DNA from: UBA2112 sp964596695
GTDB taxonomy: Bacteria; Patescibacteriota; Saccharimonadia; Saccharimonadales; Saccharimonadaceae
DNA length: 64,000 nt
Assembly: GCA_964596695.1 (NCBI GenBank)
Contig: CAZQVE010000001.1
Span: 378,527 to 442,526 of the forward strand
Reading direction: 5' to 3'
This document shows positions 35,246 to 44,263 of the stretch, one piece after another. The number at the start of each line of letters is the position of its first letter. The stretch's first letter is position 1. The notes below the pieces were generated by a model. That model saw only the letters and a list, made by a program, of their open reading frames with translations, was not told the DNA's origin and did not search any database. The translations under genes and the position numbers were made by a program.

Positions 35246-36316
35246 ATGCCAAATCAAGAGCTCAGAATCGAAATTTTGCTGGAAGAAGTCGTCCGTCGCC
35301 GGGCGTCTGATCTTCACCTGCAAGTCGGTTTGCCGCCAATGCTACGTGTTGATGGTTCACTGATCCCGATCGCTGGGTTCAATCAGCTTGACGAAGCATC
35401 GGTAGAGACACTGTTGTTCGCTATCTTGGATGAAGACCAGCAGCAGATTCTCGACAAAGACAAAGAGTTCGACTTTAGCTTTGCCTTCGGTACGCTTGGC
35501 CGGTTTCGTGTTAACGCGTATCACGAGCGAGGCAACCTGGCAGCGGCGTTGCGTCTGATTCCAAACGAAATCAAAACGATCACTGAGCTTGGTGTTCCAC
35601 CGGTCGTTATGAACTTTGCCAATTACCCCCGGGGGCTTGTGCTTGTCACTGGACCGACGGGTAGCGGTAAATCAACCACGCTGGCGGCACTTATAGACAA
35701 ATTGAACGCCGAAACTTCACAGCATATTATTACGATTGAGGATCCGATCGAGTTTACGCACAAGTCAAAAAAGTCAGTCGTTGTTCAGCGTGAAGTACAC
35801 TATGATACTTATAGTTTCTCGGCGGCATTGCGCTCCAGCCTGCGCCAAGACCCTGATGTTGTGCTGATTGGCGAGATGCGTGACCTCGAGACCATCAGCG
35901 CCGCAATTACGATTGCGGAAACAGGTCACTTGGTGTTGGCGTCGCTGCATACGAACAGCGCCGCGCAATCAATCGACCGTATGATCGACGTTTTCCCACC
36001 GCACCAACAGTCGCAGATTCGCGCCCAACTGGCGAATATCCTCATGTCTATCTGTTCGCAACGGTTGGTACCCGCCATTGGCGGCGGTCGTGTCGTAGCG
36101 GCTGAAATCTTGATTGCTAACCCCGCAGTCCGTAATATTATTAGAGAGGGTAAGACCCACCAGCTGGATGCCGTTATCCAGACCGGTGCCGAGGCGGGTA
36201 TGCAAACGATGGACCGTACACTGGTCGGACTGGTCCAAAGCGGTGTCGTTACTTACGACGAAGCAAGGAGTTTTGCCGTCGATCTGACAGAATTTGAACG
36301 ATTGATGCGAGGCTGA
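35246..36316 (+). CDS. pilT: Type IV pilus retraction ATPase PilT
   Basis: 356 residues. PAS-like N-domain (ASDLHLQVGLPPMLRVDGSL), Walker A GPTGSGKSTT near residue 135, Walker B DPDVVLIGEMRDLETI, His box HLVLASLHTNSA, and the PilT-specific C-terminal NIIREGKTHQLDAVIQTG needed for retraction. PilT depolymerises the pilus and drives twitching. Its presence predicts that these pili can retract. Located between pilB and pilC. Confidence 0.97.
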   Translation: MPNQELRIEILLEEVVRRRASDLHLQVGLPPMLRVDGSLIPIAGFNQLDEASVETLLFAILDEDQQQILDKDKEFDFSFAFGTLGRFRVNAYHERGNLAAALRLIPNEIKTITELGVPPVVMNFANYPRGLVLVTGPTGSGKSTTLAALIDKLNAETSQHIITIEDPIEFTHKSKKSVVVQREVHYDTYSFSAALRSSLRQDPDVVLIGEMRDLETISAAITIAETGHLVLASLHTNSAAQSIDRMIDVFPPHQQSQIRAQLANILMSICSQRLVPAIGGGRVVAAEILIANPAVRNIIREGKTHQLDAVIQTGAEAGMQTMDRTLVGLVQSGVVTYDEARSFAVDLTEFERLMRG

Positions 36317-36321
36317 TAGCC

Positions 36322-37533
36322 ATGCGCAAATTTAACTACGAAGCTAAAGACAACACAACGAATAAGCTTGTAAAAGCCGTCGTTCAGGCAGAGTCTGAAC
36401 ATGAGGCGGCTAAATTGCTTGTTGCACAAGGTTTCACGCCGCTTGATATCCGTGAGATACGAAGTGAAGAGAATATCTTCTCGCGGCTGACGAATCGTAT
36501 CACTACGAAGGATCGCGTCGTCTTTACTCGCCAACTTTCAACATTGATTGCGGCCGGACTGCCACTGGCGCAAAGCATGCGGACGTTGGTCGAACAAACA
36601 CCTAATCGTCGTCTCCGCGGGATTGTCCAAGAGCTGATCGTATCGATCGAGGGCGGTCATACGTTGCACGATTCTTTCTCGAAGCATCCAGACGTATTTA
36701 GCAAACTGTTTCTTTCGCTGGTTGCCGCCGGTGAGGCTTCCGGAACGCTTGACGAGGCATTGCAGCGTATTGCTACGCAGCAGGAAAAGGACGCTGCTAT
36801 TACCAGTCGTATTCGGGGCGCGATGACGTATCCGATAATTGTTCTCGTCGTTATCTTGGGCGTGATGGTTTTCATGCTCTTTACGGTCGTACCGCAGGTA
36901 GAGAAGCTATATCATGACCTCCATCAAACTTTGCCATCGATCACGCAGGTAATCGTTTCGTGTTCGCAGTTCGCGACGCGTTTTTGGTGGGTGATACTCA
37001 TTGCGGTTGCTGTCGTGGTGTATCTGGTTGTTCAATATATGCGGACAGAGGCGGGGCAGCGAACGCTCGACGTGCTGAAGTTGAACGTGCCGATATTCAA
37101 GGGGCTTTTCCAGCGGCTTTACATGGCACGGCTTAATAGGACTGGTCAAACACTTCTCGATAGCGGCGTCAGTATGCTCGACATGCTTGCGATTGCCAGC
37201 GAAGCAGTGAACAACAGTGTTATTTCCGCCGAGATTGACCGCGCCGCCGAAAAGGTAAAGGGTGGTAAGGATCTGTCCGCCGCTCTCCTTGTGGAAGATC
37301 ATGTGCCCGAGCTTGTTTCGCAGATGATCAGTATCGGTGAAAAGTCCGGACGGATTGACGAAATGATGGGTAAGACAGCCAAGATTTACGAAGATGAACT
37401 GGACGAAGAAATCAGCTCTATATCAACGGCAATCGAACCGGTGTTGATGGTAGTCCTGGCGCTGGTTGCCGGCGGTTTGGTGGCGGCAATTCTGCTGCCG
37501 ATTTATAGCCTCGTGAACACGTTGCAAATCTAA
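36322..37533 (+). CDS. pilC: Type IV pilus inner-membrane platform protein PilC
   Basis: 403 residues. Two GspF domains (residues 65-190 and 265-390) with repeated LIAAGLPLAQSMRTL / LLDSGVSMLDMLAIA helices and three membrane segments (YPIIVLVVILGVMVFMLF, WVILIAVAVVVYLVVQY, VLMVVLALVAGGLVAAILLPIY). PilC transmits rotation from PilB/PilT to the growing pilus. Full family length. Confidence 0.96.
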   Translation: MRKFNYEAKDNTTNKLVKAVVQAESEHEAAKLLVAQGFTPLDIREIRSEENIFSRLTNRITTKDRVVFTRQLSTLIAAGLPLAQSMRTLVEQTPNRRLRGIVQELIVSIEGGHTLHDSFSKHPDVFSKLFLSLVAAGEASGTLDEALQRIATQQEKDAAITSRIRGAMTYPIIVLVVILGVMVFMLFTVVPQVEKLYHDLHQTLPSITQVIVSCSQFATRFWWVILIAVAVVVYLVVQYMRTEAGQRTLDVLKLNVPIFKGLFQRLYMARLNRTGQTLLDSGVSMLDMLAIASEAVNNSVISAEIDRAAEKVKGGKDLSAALLVEDHVPELVSQMISIGEKSGRIDEMMGKTAKIYEDELDEEISSISTAIEPVLMVVLALVAGGLVAAILLPIYSLVNTLQI

Positions 37534-37549
37534 TATGGACAATTATAAT
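37522..37549 (+). promoter_or_regulatory. Separate promoter of the major pilin gene
   Basis: TTGCAA (37522-37527), 16 bases, TATAAT (37544-37549), overlapping the end of pilC. A leader of about 75 nt with a CTCT/AGAG hairpin and AGAAAGGTGGG precedes the ATG at 37631. An own strong promoter fits an abundant pilin. Confidence 0.7.
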
Positions 37550-37630
37550 AGTCTCGTGTACGATAATCATAAGCGCTCTCATAGAGTGATAATTAACCAG
37601 TCCTAGCGTTCATAGAAAGGTGGGAATTTC

Positions 37631-38137
37631 ATGAACAAACAATACAAACAATTAGAGAAGAGTCCGATTCGCGGGTTTACGATTATAGAGGTCGTATTGG
37701 TATTGGCTATCGCGGGACTGATCTTTTTGATGGTATTTATTGCATTGCCTGCTTTGCAGCGTGGTCAACGTGACGCTCAACGCAAAGAAGACCTTTCACG
37801 TATAGCGGTCCAGATGACGAACTATCTCTCGTCGACACGAGGTGCGGTGCCGAGCTGTGCGGAGGGCTCTACAAATATCGATAACTTTGTCAAAGGTTAC
37901 CTAATGGGTAGTTCGGATGGCGTCGCTGGATCTGACTATACCGATCCAAATGGCAACGCGTATCTTGTTCGCTGCCAGAAGCCAAGCGATGTCGGACAGA
38001 TTGGCTACTATCCAAAGAGCAACTGCGACCCAGGCACGGACGAGGGTGTTAAACAAAGCAACGCCGCTCGTGACTATGCGTTGACGATACGTCTCGAAAA
38101 CCAAACAGCTCCTTTCTGCCTCGATAACAAATCGTAG
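37631..38137 (+). CDS. pilA: Type IV pilin, probable major subunit
   Basis: 168 residues. Leader MNKQYKQLEKSPIRG, cleavage before FTIIEVVLVLAIAGLIFLMV, Glu+5 present; the globular domain (residues 35-168) carries four Cys (VPSCAEG, LVRCQKP, KSNCDPG, APFCLDN). Own promoter, strong ribosome-binding site and location after pilC make it the best candidate for the main filament subunit. Assembly requires the peptidase encoded next. Confidence 0.9.
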   Translation: MNKQYKQLEKSPIRGFTIIEVVLVLAIAGLIFLMVFIALPALQRGQRDAQRKEDLSRIAVQMTNYLSSTRGAVPSCAEGSTNIDNFVKGYLMGSSDGVAGSDYTDPNGNAYLVRCQKPSDVGQIGYYPKSNCDPGTDEGVKQSNAARDYALTIRLENQTAPFCLDNKS

Positions 38138-38184
38138 ACATATTGCGTAAGACTGTTTCGTAAGAGTCTGCTATTATAGAAAGC

Positions 38185-39069
38185 ATGAGCACAATCGTCA
38201 TACCTGTATTGTTCGTACTGTTAGGACTATTCTTTGGCAGTTTTGTTGGAGCTACCGTATGGCGGCTACGCGTACGCCAGCTTCGAAGTGACGAAGCCGA
38301 AGGTGAAAAGATCAATCGCAAAGACAAGTCTGAGGTGAGTAAAATCAAAAAGCAGTCAATCTTTAATGACCGCTCCGTCTGCCTGCACTGCGGGCATAGG
38401 CTGAAATGGTATGATCTTATACCTCTGGCAAGTTGGCTGTATCTCAACGGCCGCTGTCGTTACTGCAAAAAACCTATCGGATCCTTTGAGCCACTTGTGG
38501 AGCTTGTGATGGCAGCATTCTTCCTTGTCTCGTACCTGTGCTGGCCAACTCCGCTTGACTCTGCTCTGGATATCACCCGCCTTGTTATCTGGTTGGTGGC
38601 GGGTGTCGGTTTGGCGATATTGTTCGTTTATGACGCGCGATGGTTCTTGCTGCCAAATGCCATCGTATTTCCATTGATCGGGCTAGGGGTGGTGAACGCA
38701 GTTGTTGTCCTTGCCGAAAACAACTTCGCCGTATCCGAATTCATGAGCATTCTCTACGGGTGTGCGGTGCTAGGTGGTCTTTACTATTTGATATACGTTG
38801 TATCAAAACATCAGTGGATAGGGTTCGGAGACGTAAAGCTTGGCTTCGCGTTGGCACTCTTGCTTGCCGATTGGCAGCTGGCTGTTCTGGCGCTATTTCT
38901 CGCCAATGTTATAGGGACGATCATATTTTTGCCGCTTATGGCGGCCAAAAAAATCAAACGCAATACACATATACCCTTTGGTCCGTTACTTATCGGAGGG
39001 TGGTTTGTCGCCGGTATATTTGGTGCTCGGATACTCGACTGGTATCTGTCGATCACCCTGGGCGTGTGA
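38185..39069 (+). CDS. pilD: Prepilin leader peptidase/N-methyltransferase
   Basis: 294 residues, start seven bases after TATTAT (leaderless). Two zinc-type CxxC pairs (CLHCGHR, CRYCKKP), then eight or so membrane helices with the two catalytic aspartates of A24 peptidases: YDARWFLLPN and GFGDVKLGFAL. It cleaves prepilin leaders before Phe and methylates the new N-terminus. There is an unusual charged insertion of about 25 residues (QLRSDEAEGEKINRKDKS) between the first helix and the first Cys pair. Confidence 0.95.
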   Translation: MSTIVIPVLFVLLGLFFGSFVGATVWRLRVRQLRSDEAEGEKINRKDKSEVSKIKKQSIFNDRSVCLHCGHRLKWYDLIPLASWLYLNGRCRYCKKPIGSFEPLVELVMAAFFLVSYLCWPTPLDSALDITRLVIWLVAGVGLAILFVYDARWFLLPNAIVFPLIGLGVVNAVVVLAENNFAVSEFMSILYGCAVLGGLYYLIYVVSKHQWIGFGDVKLGFALALLLADWQLAVLALFLANVIGTIIFLPLMAAKKIKRNTHIPFGPLLIGGWFVAGIFGARILDWYLSITLGV

Positions 39070-39096
39070 TAACGGTTATGCTATAATTAGCCCCAA

Positions 39097-39822
39097 ATGA
39101 CTACTGTTATAGAACGCGGTTTTACAGTAATCGAACTCATGCTGTTTTTGGCGGTGAGCGGTGCCTTGTTTGCTGCGCTTATGATAGGCGTCAACAATAA
39201 TATTTCGCAACAGAGATACCGGGAGAGCGTTACCTCGTATAGTGCGCTGTTGCAGGGTCAATATTCGGATGTGGCGAATACTCGCAATGCACGTGATAAT
39301 GACTGGCAATGCGCTGACGATGGAACAATCAGTGAAGAGTCAGAGAACGGGCAACCACGAGGTACGACAGACTGTGTCATATTGGGACGAGCGGTTCAGA
39401 TTGAGGATAACGGAACTACCGTGGTGACATCCAGTGTCGTCGGGCGTGAGCCAGTACAAAACGACACGACGAGCGATATCGAAACACTTAAGGCGTATCA
39501 TCCGAAAGTAACATCCTTTGACAGTCGAACGAATTCTATAGAGTGGGGCTCAACACTTTTTACGAAAGAGCATAAGGCCTCAACCGCAAGCTTTTTGATT
39601 TTGCGCTCTCCAGTGAGCGGGCTGATCCGGGTGTTTGCTTCGCCCGATCCGTTACCGGCAGACATATCGAGTGTTATCAACTCGGATACTGCTTCTATAA
39701 AACTAATGAACTGTGTCCGAGGGGACTCGGGTTCGCTACCAACCCAATCTGTCAGCGTGAATCCGCGCATCGCAAGTTTGGACGGCGTTACCGTAAATGA
39801 GGCGGATCCGGCATGCGCATAA
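39097..39822 (+). CDS. Minor pilin (GspH/PilV-like)
   Basis: 241 residues with a short leader and site ERGFTVIELMLFLAVSGALFA. The external domain is about 200 residues with four Cys (DWQCADD, TDCVILG, LMNCVRG, ADPACA). Start nine bases after TATAAT. First of four consecutive minor pilins that overlap or abut; such sets prime assembly and form the tip complex under an adhesin. Confidence 0.85.
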   Translation: MTTVIERGFTVIELMLFLAVSGALFAALMIGVNNNISQQRYRESVTSYSALLQGQYSDVANTRNARDNDWQCADDGTISEESENGQPRGTTDCVILGRAVQIEDNGTTVVTSSVVGREPVQNDTTSDIETLKAYHPKVTSFDSRTNSIEWGSTLFTKEHKASTASFLILRSPVSGLIRVFASPDPLPADISSVINSDTASIKLMNCVRGDSGSLPTQSVSVNPRIASLDGVTVNEADPACA

Positions 39823-40430
39823 CGATACACGAGCGTGGGGATACGATTATAGAAGTGCTCTTTGCTGTTACTGTGTTTAGCATGATTGCTATCGGTGGTT
39901 TGTCGCTCATGAACAAGGGGACGGCTATGGCTCAGCGGGCACTGGAGATCGGTCTTGTTCGTGAACAGATGGATGCTCAGGCGGACGCCCTGCGATATTT
40001 GAACCATGCGTATATAGCCGACTATGGCAAACGTGGCGAGGCAACCGATATGTGGAACAAGGTTGTTGTCTCGCACGCCGTAGACGAGGCCGAGGAATTC
40101 AGCTCTATCGCCGAAGGTACGAAGTGCATCTTGCCCACTCCGGCTGGCAAGCCATTTGCTCTTGATGTCACAAAGCTGGATGGCAGCCCGTTGCTTGCCC
40201 CCGTGCCAGATGTCGTGACGTATGCCAAGGTGCGCTATGATTCATCAACACCGCGTGCGGAAGGTATATGGATTCAGGCCGTCCGTTCGAAAACGAAGAT
40301 AGGCAGCAGCGACGGTCATGAGAGACCGGGTTTTTACGATTTTCATATCCGTGCCTGCTGGCAAACCCCCGGCCAGTCGAGGCCAGTAACACTAGGAACG
40401 ATTGTGAGGCTCTATGAACCTCGAGGATAG
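39813..40430 (+). CDS. Minor pilin (PilV/GspI-like)
   Basis: 205 residues, overlapping the previous gene by ten bases. Leader and helix HERGDTIIEVLFAVTVFSMIAIGG; the residue after Gly is Asp rather than Phe, as seen in some GspI/PilV-type subunits. Glu is retained. External domain with few Cys (TKCILPT, IRACWQT). Confidence 0.82.
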   Translation: MRITIHERGDTIIEVLFAVTVFSMIAIGGLSLMNKGTAMAQRALEIGLVREQMDAQADALRYLNHAYIADYGKRGEATDMWNKVVVSHAVDEAEEFSSIAEGTKCILPTPAGKPFALDVTKLDGSPLLAPVPDVVTYAKVRYDSSTPRAEGIWIQAVRSKTKIGSSDGHERPGFYDFHIRACWQTPGQSRPVTLGTIVRLYEPRG

Positions 40431-41130
40431 ATCACGAGGCTTCACGCTTATTGAGCTGATGCTCGCAATGGCATTCGTCTCGATGCTGTTACTCGTCATA
40501 GCCGCTACGGTTATTCAGATTAGTAACATTTACAACAAAGGCCTGACAATGAAGATGGTCGACCAGGCTGGCCGTGCGATCAGTACTGATATTCGCCAAA
40601 CGCTGAGCAAGAGTCAGCCGTTTTCAGTGGAAACGGCGTTTCGCCTGCAGCGTTATCCGGGAAATGATCAACCCGATGGCGGACGTCTGTGCACGGGGCT
40701 TTATAGCTACATATGGAACTACGGTAGATCACTCGATAAGCCGATCAATGTCTATAGTTTTGGTGACAATCAGATACGATTCATCCGTGTTCGTGACAGC
40801 GGTGGCCAGTATTGTGCCGATCCAACGAAGAAAATCCAAGAATCAGATGCCACGGAGCTGCTGTCTTCCGAGAGTGATAGCATAGCAGTACAAACCTTTG
40901 CTATCGAGAGGATTGCCAACGATCCGACAATCGGGCAAGCGCTCTACCGTATCGTTATGGAGATAGGGACGAACAATCAAGATGCGTTACAGCAGACACA
41001 AACGAACAATTCAATTGATACGATGGATACTTCCTGTAAACCGCCAAGCGATGATGAATCGCTGCAGACGTACTGCGCCGTTAACCAGTTTGATTTTACT
41101 GCGGAAGCAGGTAATAAAGGAGGGCAATAA
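40414..41130 (+). CDS. Minor pilin (PilW/GspJ-like)
   Basis: 238 residues, overlapping the previous gene by 17 bases. Site SRGFTLIELMLAMAFVSMLLLV, a long amphipathic helix (LTMKMVDQAGRAISTDIRQTL) and an external domain with Cys in GGRLCTG, GQYCADP, TSCKPPS and QTYCAVN. Position and long helix resemble GspJ/PilW subunits of the tip complex. Confidence 0.85.
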   Translation: MNLEDRSRGFTLIELMLAMAFVSMLLLVIAATVIQISNIYNKGLTMKMVDQAGRAISTDIRQTLSKSQPFSVETAFRLQRYPGNDQPDGGRLCTGLYSYIWNYGRSLDKPINVYSFGDNQIRFIRVRDSGGQYCADPTKKIQESDATELLSSESDSIAVQTFAIERIANDPTIGQALYRIVMEIGTNNQDALQQTQTNNSIDTMDTSCKPPSDDESLQTYCAVNQFDFTAEAGNKGGQ

Positions 41131-42360
41131 ATGAACCCGGTCGCACAGAAGCAAAAAGGGGCGGTCTCATTATTCCTCGTTATTTTTTCGGCACTGCTTA
41201 TCACCACCGTGACGGTTGCCTTTATCCGTATCATGATTCAGGATCAGGTGCAGGCGACGACGAATGATTTGTCTAGGAGCGCACTGGACTCTGCTCAAGC
41301 GGGCGTAGAGGACGCTAAGCGAGCGATCGTGACATACCTTGCGCACTGCGCTAATTCGGGAGACGCTTCAGGAACCCAGGAATGTGTCGATTTGACTCGG
41401 GCGCTTACCGATGGAGATCACTGCGATACTCTGCAGCGAGCTGGTATTGTCGGTGAACCAGCACCGGCTGACCAAGGTGGAGGATGGATTGTCAAGCAAT
41501 CTGAAAATGACGCACAGTTGCAGCAGGCGTACACGTGCGTTAAGGTGCAGCTGAATACCGTGGATTACCTCGGTTCGTTGACACCGAATACATCAAGGCT
41601 GATTCCGCTCAAGTCGAGCGAGCCGTTCGATCAAGTAAAGATAGAGTGGTACTCTCAAAAAGATTTACAGAACGGCTTATCTGATGGCACCTCGCCCGAC
41701 TCAAAGGTAGACCTTGGTCTCGATTCATCTTTGCCAAAACTAGCCGATTGGCCGAACAACCGTCCGGCACTCCTACGGGTGCAGCTTCTTCAGTTTGGCG
41801 ACAGCTTTATGCTCTCTGATTTTGACAAAAACAAGGACGATCAAACCAATAACGCGTCTCTATTCCTTATGCCAAGCAGTGTTGGCAGTGACAATATTAG
41901 TTTTGCTGATGATGTTCGGCAGTCGCATACGTCCGGTGCGTTGGAACAAATTCGTTGTCATCAGGATTTCTCGATTGCCAGCACCAATTATCAATACGCC
42001 TGCAGCGTGACGATTAAACTACCGAACCCCATAAACTCTGACTCCGGCGACAATAGGCATGCGTATCTGAGGATCAATGAATTTTATAACCCGAACACGA
42101 CATTTCGTGTATGTCTGGACAGTTGCGATGATAATAATCCCGTACTATTTTCCGGCGTCCAGCCTATAGTCGATTCAACTGGTCGGGCGAACGATATGTT
42201 TCGTCGGATAAGAAGTCGTATCGAGTTGAGCGGTAGCAGCATCCCGAATGTAGAGGCGGCGGTAGATATTACTGGAAACTTTTGCAAGACATTCCGTGTG
42301 ACCGACCAGGCAGTCGACTATGACCCCGGTAGTTGTCCGAACGGTTTCTCTTCAAACTAA
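41131..42360 (+). CDS. PilX/GspK-like large minor pilin
   Basis: 409 residues, beginning right after the previous stop. The N-terminus KQKGAVSLFLVIFSALLITTV has the Gly-Ala type site of PilX/GspK proteins; the external domain of about 370 residues is the largest in the set. In other systems GspK caps the pseudopilus tip, so this subunit may seat the VWA adhesin (inference). Its stop overlaps the convergent recombinase gene by four bases. Confidence 0.8.
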   Translation: MNPVAQKQKGAVSLFLVIFSALLITTVTVAFIRIMIQDQVQATTNDLSRSALDSAQAGVEDAKRAIVTYLAHCANSGDASGTQECVDLTRALTDGDHCDTLQRAGIVGEPAPADQGGGWIVKQSENDAQLQQAYTCVKVQLNTVDYLGSLTPNTSRLIPLKSSEPFDQVKIEWYSQKDLQNGLSDGTSPDSKVDLGLDSSLPKLADWPNNRPALLRVQLLQFGDSFMLSDFDKNKDDQTNNASLFLMPSSVGSDNISFADDVRQSHTSGALEQIRCHQDFSIASTNYQYACSVTIKLPNPINSDSGDNRHAYLRINEFYNPNTTFRVCLDSCDDNNPVLFSGVQPIVDSTGRANDMFRRIRSRIELSGSSIPNVEAAVDITGNFCKTFRVTDQAVDYDPGSCPNGFSSN

Positions 42361-43280
42361 CCGTTTTCATCTGTTTCGCTATGGTATTGCTCGTAGATCT
42401 CGCGGAGGTGCTCGTCGGTGACGTGCGTATATACCTGTGTCGTGCTGATATTGCTATGGCCGAGCATCGACTGAACCGATCGTAGATCGGCGCCGTTCAT
42501 GAGAAGGTCGGTAGCATAGCTGTGCCGCATTGTGTGCGGACTGACGTGTTTGGTAATGCCGGCCAATCGAGCGTATTGGCTGAGCATTCTTTGGATACTT
42601 CGGGCGGTGAGGCGTTTGTAGTTACCGCTTGTCTGTATACTTGCGTTCCGACCGTAGCTGATAAATAAAGGCGGAAGGTTGTCCTCCCTGGTGTCCAGGT
42701 ATTCCTCTATGTGGTTGGCAGTTACGCGGCTGATGAATACCGGACGGTCTTTCTGTCCCTTACCACGAACCATGAACTCCCGCCGTTTTGTATTTATATG
42801 ATCCTTATTGAGGTTAACAAGCTCCGAAACGCGCAAGCCGCTAGAGAAGAGCAGTTCGATAATAGCTCGGTCTCGAAGACCCCGCTCGGTCGAGGTGTCT
42901 ATCTCGGAGAGAAGCCGGCTAACTTCGTCGCGATACAAGAATGTTACCTGTTTGCGCGATGTTTTCGGGAGGATAATCTTGTTCGGGCTGAGACTTTCGA
43001 TATCACGAAGTGAGAGGTAGTGCAAAAATCCGCGTAATGCGATCAGGTGATAGCCTTGGGTTATCGTAGCAAGCGTTTCACCCTTCTCGTTTATCCGCCG
43101 ATTGAGCCAAAGCCGGTATTTCCTGACGATTTCTGTTGTAATGTCGGCTACTTTTATGTCTTCTGTGAACTCAACGAACCGCTCGAGGTACAGCGCATAG
43201 TTTTCGGATGTCTTAACTGAACGGCCGCCTTCTACCTCCAGGTGCTCGATGTAGTCATTGATGAGTTCGGAGACATACAT
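42357..43280 (-). CDS. xerD: Tyrosine recombinase of the XerC/XerD type
   Basis: 307 residues. N-terminal SAM-like DNA-binding domain (DYIEHLEVEGGRSVKTSENYALYL) and the catalytic domain with Arg in SSGLRVSELVNL, HTMRHSYATD, HSNISTTQVYTHV (His and nucleophile Tyr). Xer recombinases resolve chromosome dimers with FtsK (encoded at 4866). C versus D cannot be told; no second Xer is in the window. It could also act on the duplicated tmRNA end, but nothing links them directly. Confidence 0.93.
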   Translation of the reverse strand: MYVSELINDYIEHLEVEGGRSVKTSENYALYLERFVEFTEDIKVADITTEIVRKYRLWLNRRINEKGETLATITQGYHLIALRGFLHYLSLRDIESLSPNKIILPKTSRKQVTFLYRDEVSRLLSEIDTSTERGLRDRAIIELLFSSGLRVSELVNLNKDHINTKRREFMVRGKGQKDRPVFISRVTANHIEEYLDTREDNLPPLFISYGRNASIQTSGNYKRLTARSIQRMLSQYARLAGITKHVSPHTMRHSYATDLLMNGADLRSVQSMLGHSNISTTQVYTHVTDEHLREIYEQYHSETDENG

Positions 43281-43382
43281 ACTATAAGCATAGCGTATAT
43301 TCCTCCGGCGCCATAGAGTCGTATGTGTGTGATTACGGGGATTTTTTGCTACAATTGAGAGGAAAAAGGAGACAGATATAAT

Positions 43383-43889
43383 ATGAGTTTACATGTTGAG
43401 CGTACATTAATTTTGTTTAAACCGGATGCCGTGCAACGGGGTGTTGTGGGCGAAATCTTGACTCGCTTTGAGCGTGTCGGTCTGAAAATCATCGGTACTA
43501 AGATGATTGCTCCGGACAAGGAACACTACTACAAGCATTACGAGGAAATCGGCCAGGTAATTACTCGTCGTGGTGAGGCAACGTTTAACAATGTTCTCGA
43601 GATGATGAATCAGGGGCCGGTCATCGCTATGGTGCTCGAAGGGGTTGAAGCGGTGGAGCTTGTACGCAAGCTTGTTGGCTCGACAGAACCGAAATCATCT
43701 GCGCCTGGCACGATTCGTGGTGATTATTCGCACATGAGCTATGGATACGGTGATTCAGCCGGCAAGGGTATTCCTAATTTGATTCACGCATCTGGCGACC
43801 TCAGCGACGCAAAGAAGGAAATTCCTCACTGGTTCAGCGACGACGAGTTGTACGATTACAGTGTTCTGAACGAGAAATTTACGAGATAA
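43383..43889 (+). CDS. ndk: Nucleoside diphosphate kinase
   Basis: 168 residues, AAAAAGGAGA before the ATG. Family motifs ERTLILFKPDAVQRG, VLEGVEAVELVRKLVG, and the active site NLIHASGDLSDAKKEI with the phosphorylated His. It balances NTP/dNTP pools. It is about 25 residues longer than usual owing to an insertion (RGDYSHMSYGYGDSAGKG) before the active site. Monocistronic with its own terminator. Confidence 0.97.
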   Translation: MSLHVERTLILFKPDAVQRGVVGEILTRFERVGLKIIGTKMIAPDKEHYYKHYEEIGQVITRRGEATFNNVLEMMNQGPVIAMVLEGVEAVELVRKLVGSTEPKSSAPGTIRGDYSHMSYGYGDSAGKGIPNLIHASGDLSDAKKEIPHWFSDDELYDYSVLNEKFTR

Positions 43890-43890
43890 T

Positions 43891-43922
43891 AAAAGGAGGG
43901 GCTTGCCCCTCCACCATTTTTA
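43891..43922 (+). terminator. Terminator after ndk
   Basis: GGAGGGGCTTGCCCCTCC stem followed by ACCATTTTT. Two further hairpins follow before the tRNA: CCATTTTTAGAG/CTCTAAAATGG and CGGTGC/GCACCG (to 43973). Confidence 0.88.
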
Positions 43923-43978
43923 GAGGTAAACTCTAAAATGGTTCCACCCCCTAAAACCGGTGCAGCGCACCGTTATTT

Positions 43979-44055
43979 GCCTCGGTAGCTCAACTGGATA
44001 GAGTAGATCCGTCCTAAGGATAAGGTTGCAGGTTCGACTCCTGCCCGGGGTACCA
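43979..44055 (+). tRNA. tRNA-Arg (CCT), CCA encoded
   Basis: Acceptor GCCTCGG pairs with CCGGGGT; D-arm GCTC/GAGT; anticodon loop GTCCTAA gives CCT; T-arm GCAGG/CCTGC with loop TTCGACT; discriminator A, then CCA. The top anticodon-stem pair (27-43) is G-A, a mismatch. Confidence 0.9.
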
Positions 44056-44091
44056 CAAAAAATACCATGCATCTGCATGGTATTTTTTGTG
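44056..44091 (+). terminator. Terminator after tRNA-Arg
   Basis: CAAAAAATACCATGCA/TGCATGGTATTTTTTG with a two-base centre; it is the core of a much longer inverted repeat including the T-arm. Confidence 0.9.
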
Positions 44092-44095
44092 ACCC

Positions 44096-44182
44096 CGAGC
44101 CGGAGCCGAACCTGCGCTTTTGCGAAGCAAAAGTTGCAAGGTTCGGCGTAGTGATCCGCCGGCTGGCGGAAAGCGAAGAAAA
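44096..44182 (+). other. Structured non-coding segment with an inverted T-arm copy
   Basis: GAGCCGGAG is followed by CCGAACCTGC, the complement of the tRNA-Arg T-arm. The segment folds: GCCGAACCT/AGGTTCGGC outside, CTTTTGC-GAA-GCAAAAG inside, then CCGCC/GGCGG. No reading frame explains it. Confidence 0.55.
44099..44128 (+). repeat. 30-bp direct repeat, copy 1
   Basis: GCCGGAGCCGAACCTG-C-GCTTTTGCGAAGC (split here by the one differing base); 29 of 30 bases match copy 2 at 44599. Confidence 0.85.
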
Positions 44183-44263
44183 GCACGAAGTATATTTGTA
44201 AAATCCATTTCCTATATCGATCGTAAACATGCTTGTATCGTAAGTGTGTAAGGAGGAATTACG

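Noticed and set aside
42357..43280. Xer recombinase as integrase of an element bounded by the tmRNA repeats
   Set aside because: It is 20 kb away, has housekeeping Xer features, and no attachment site lies beside it.
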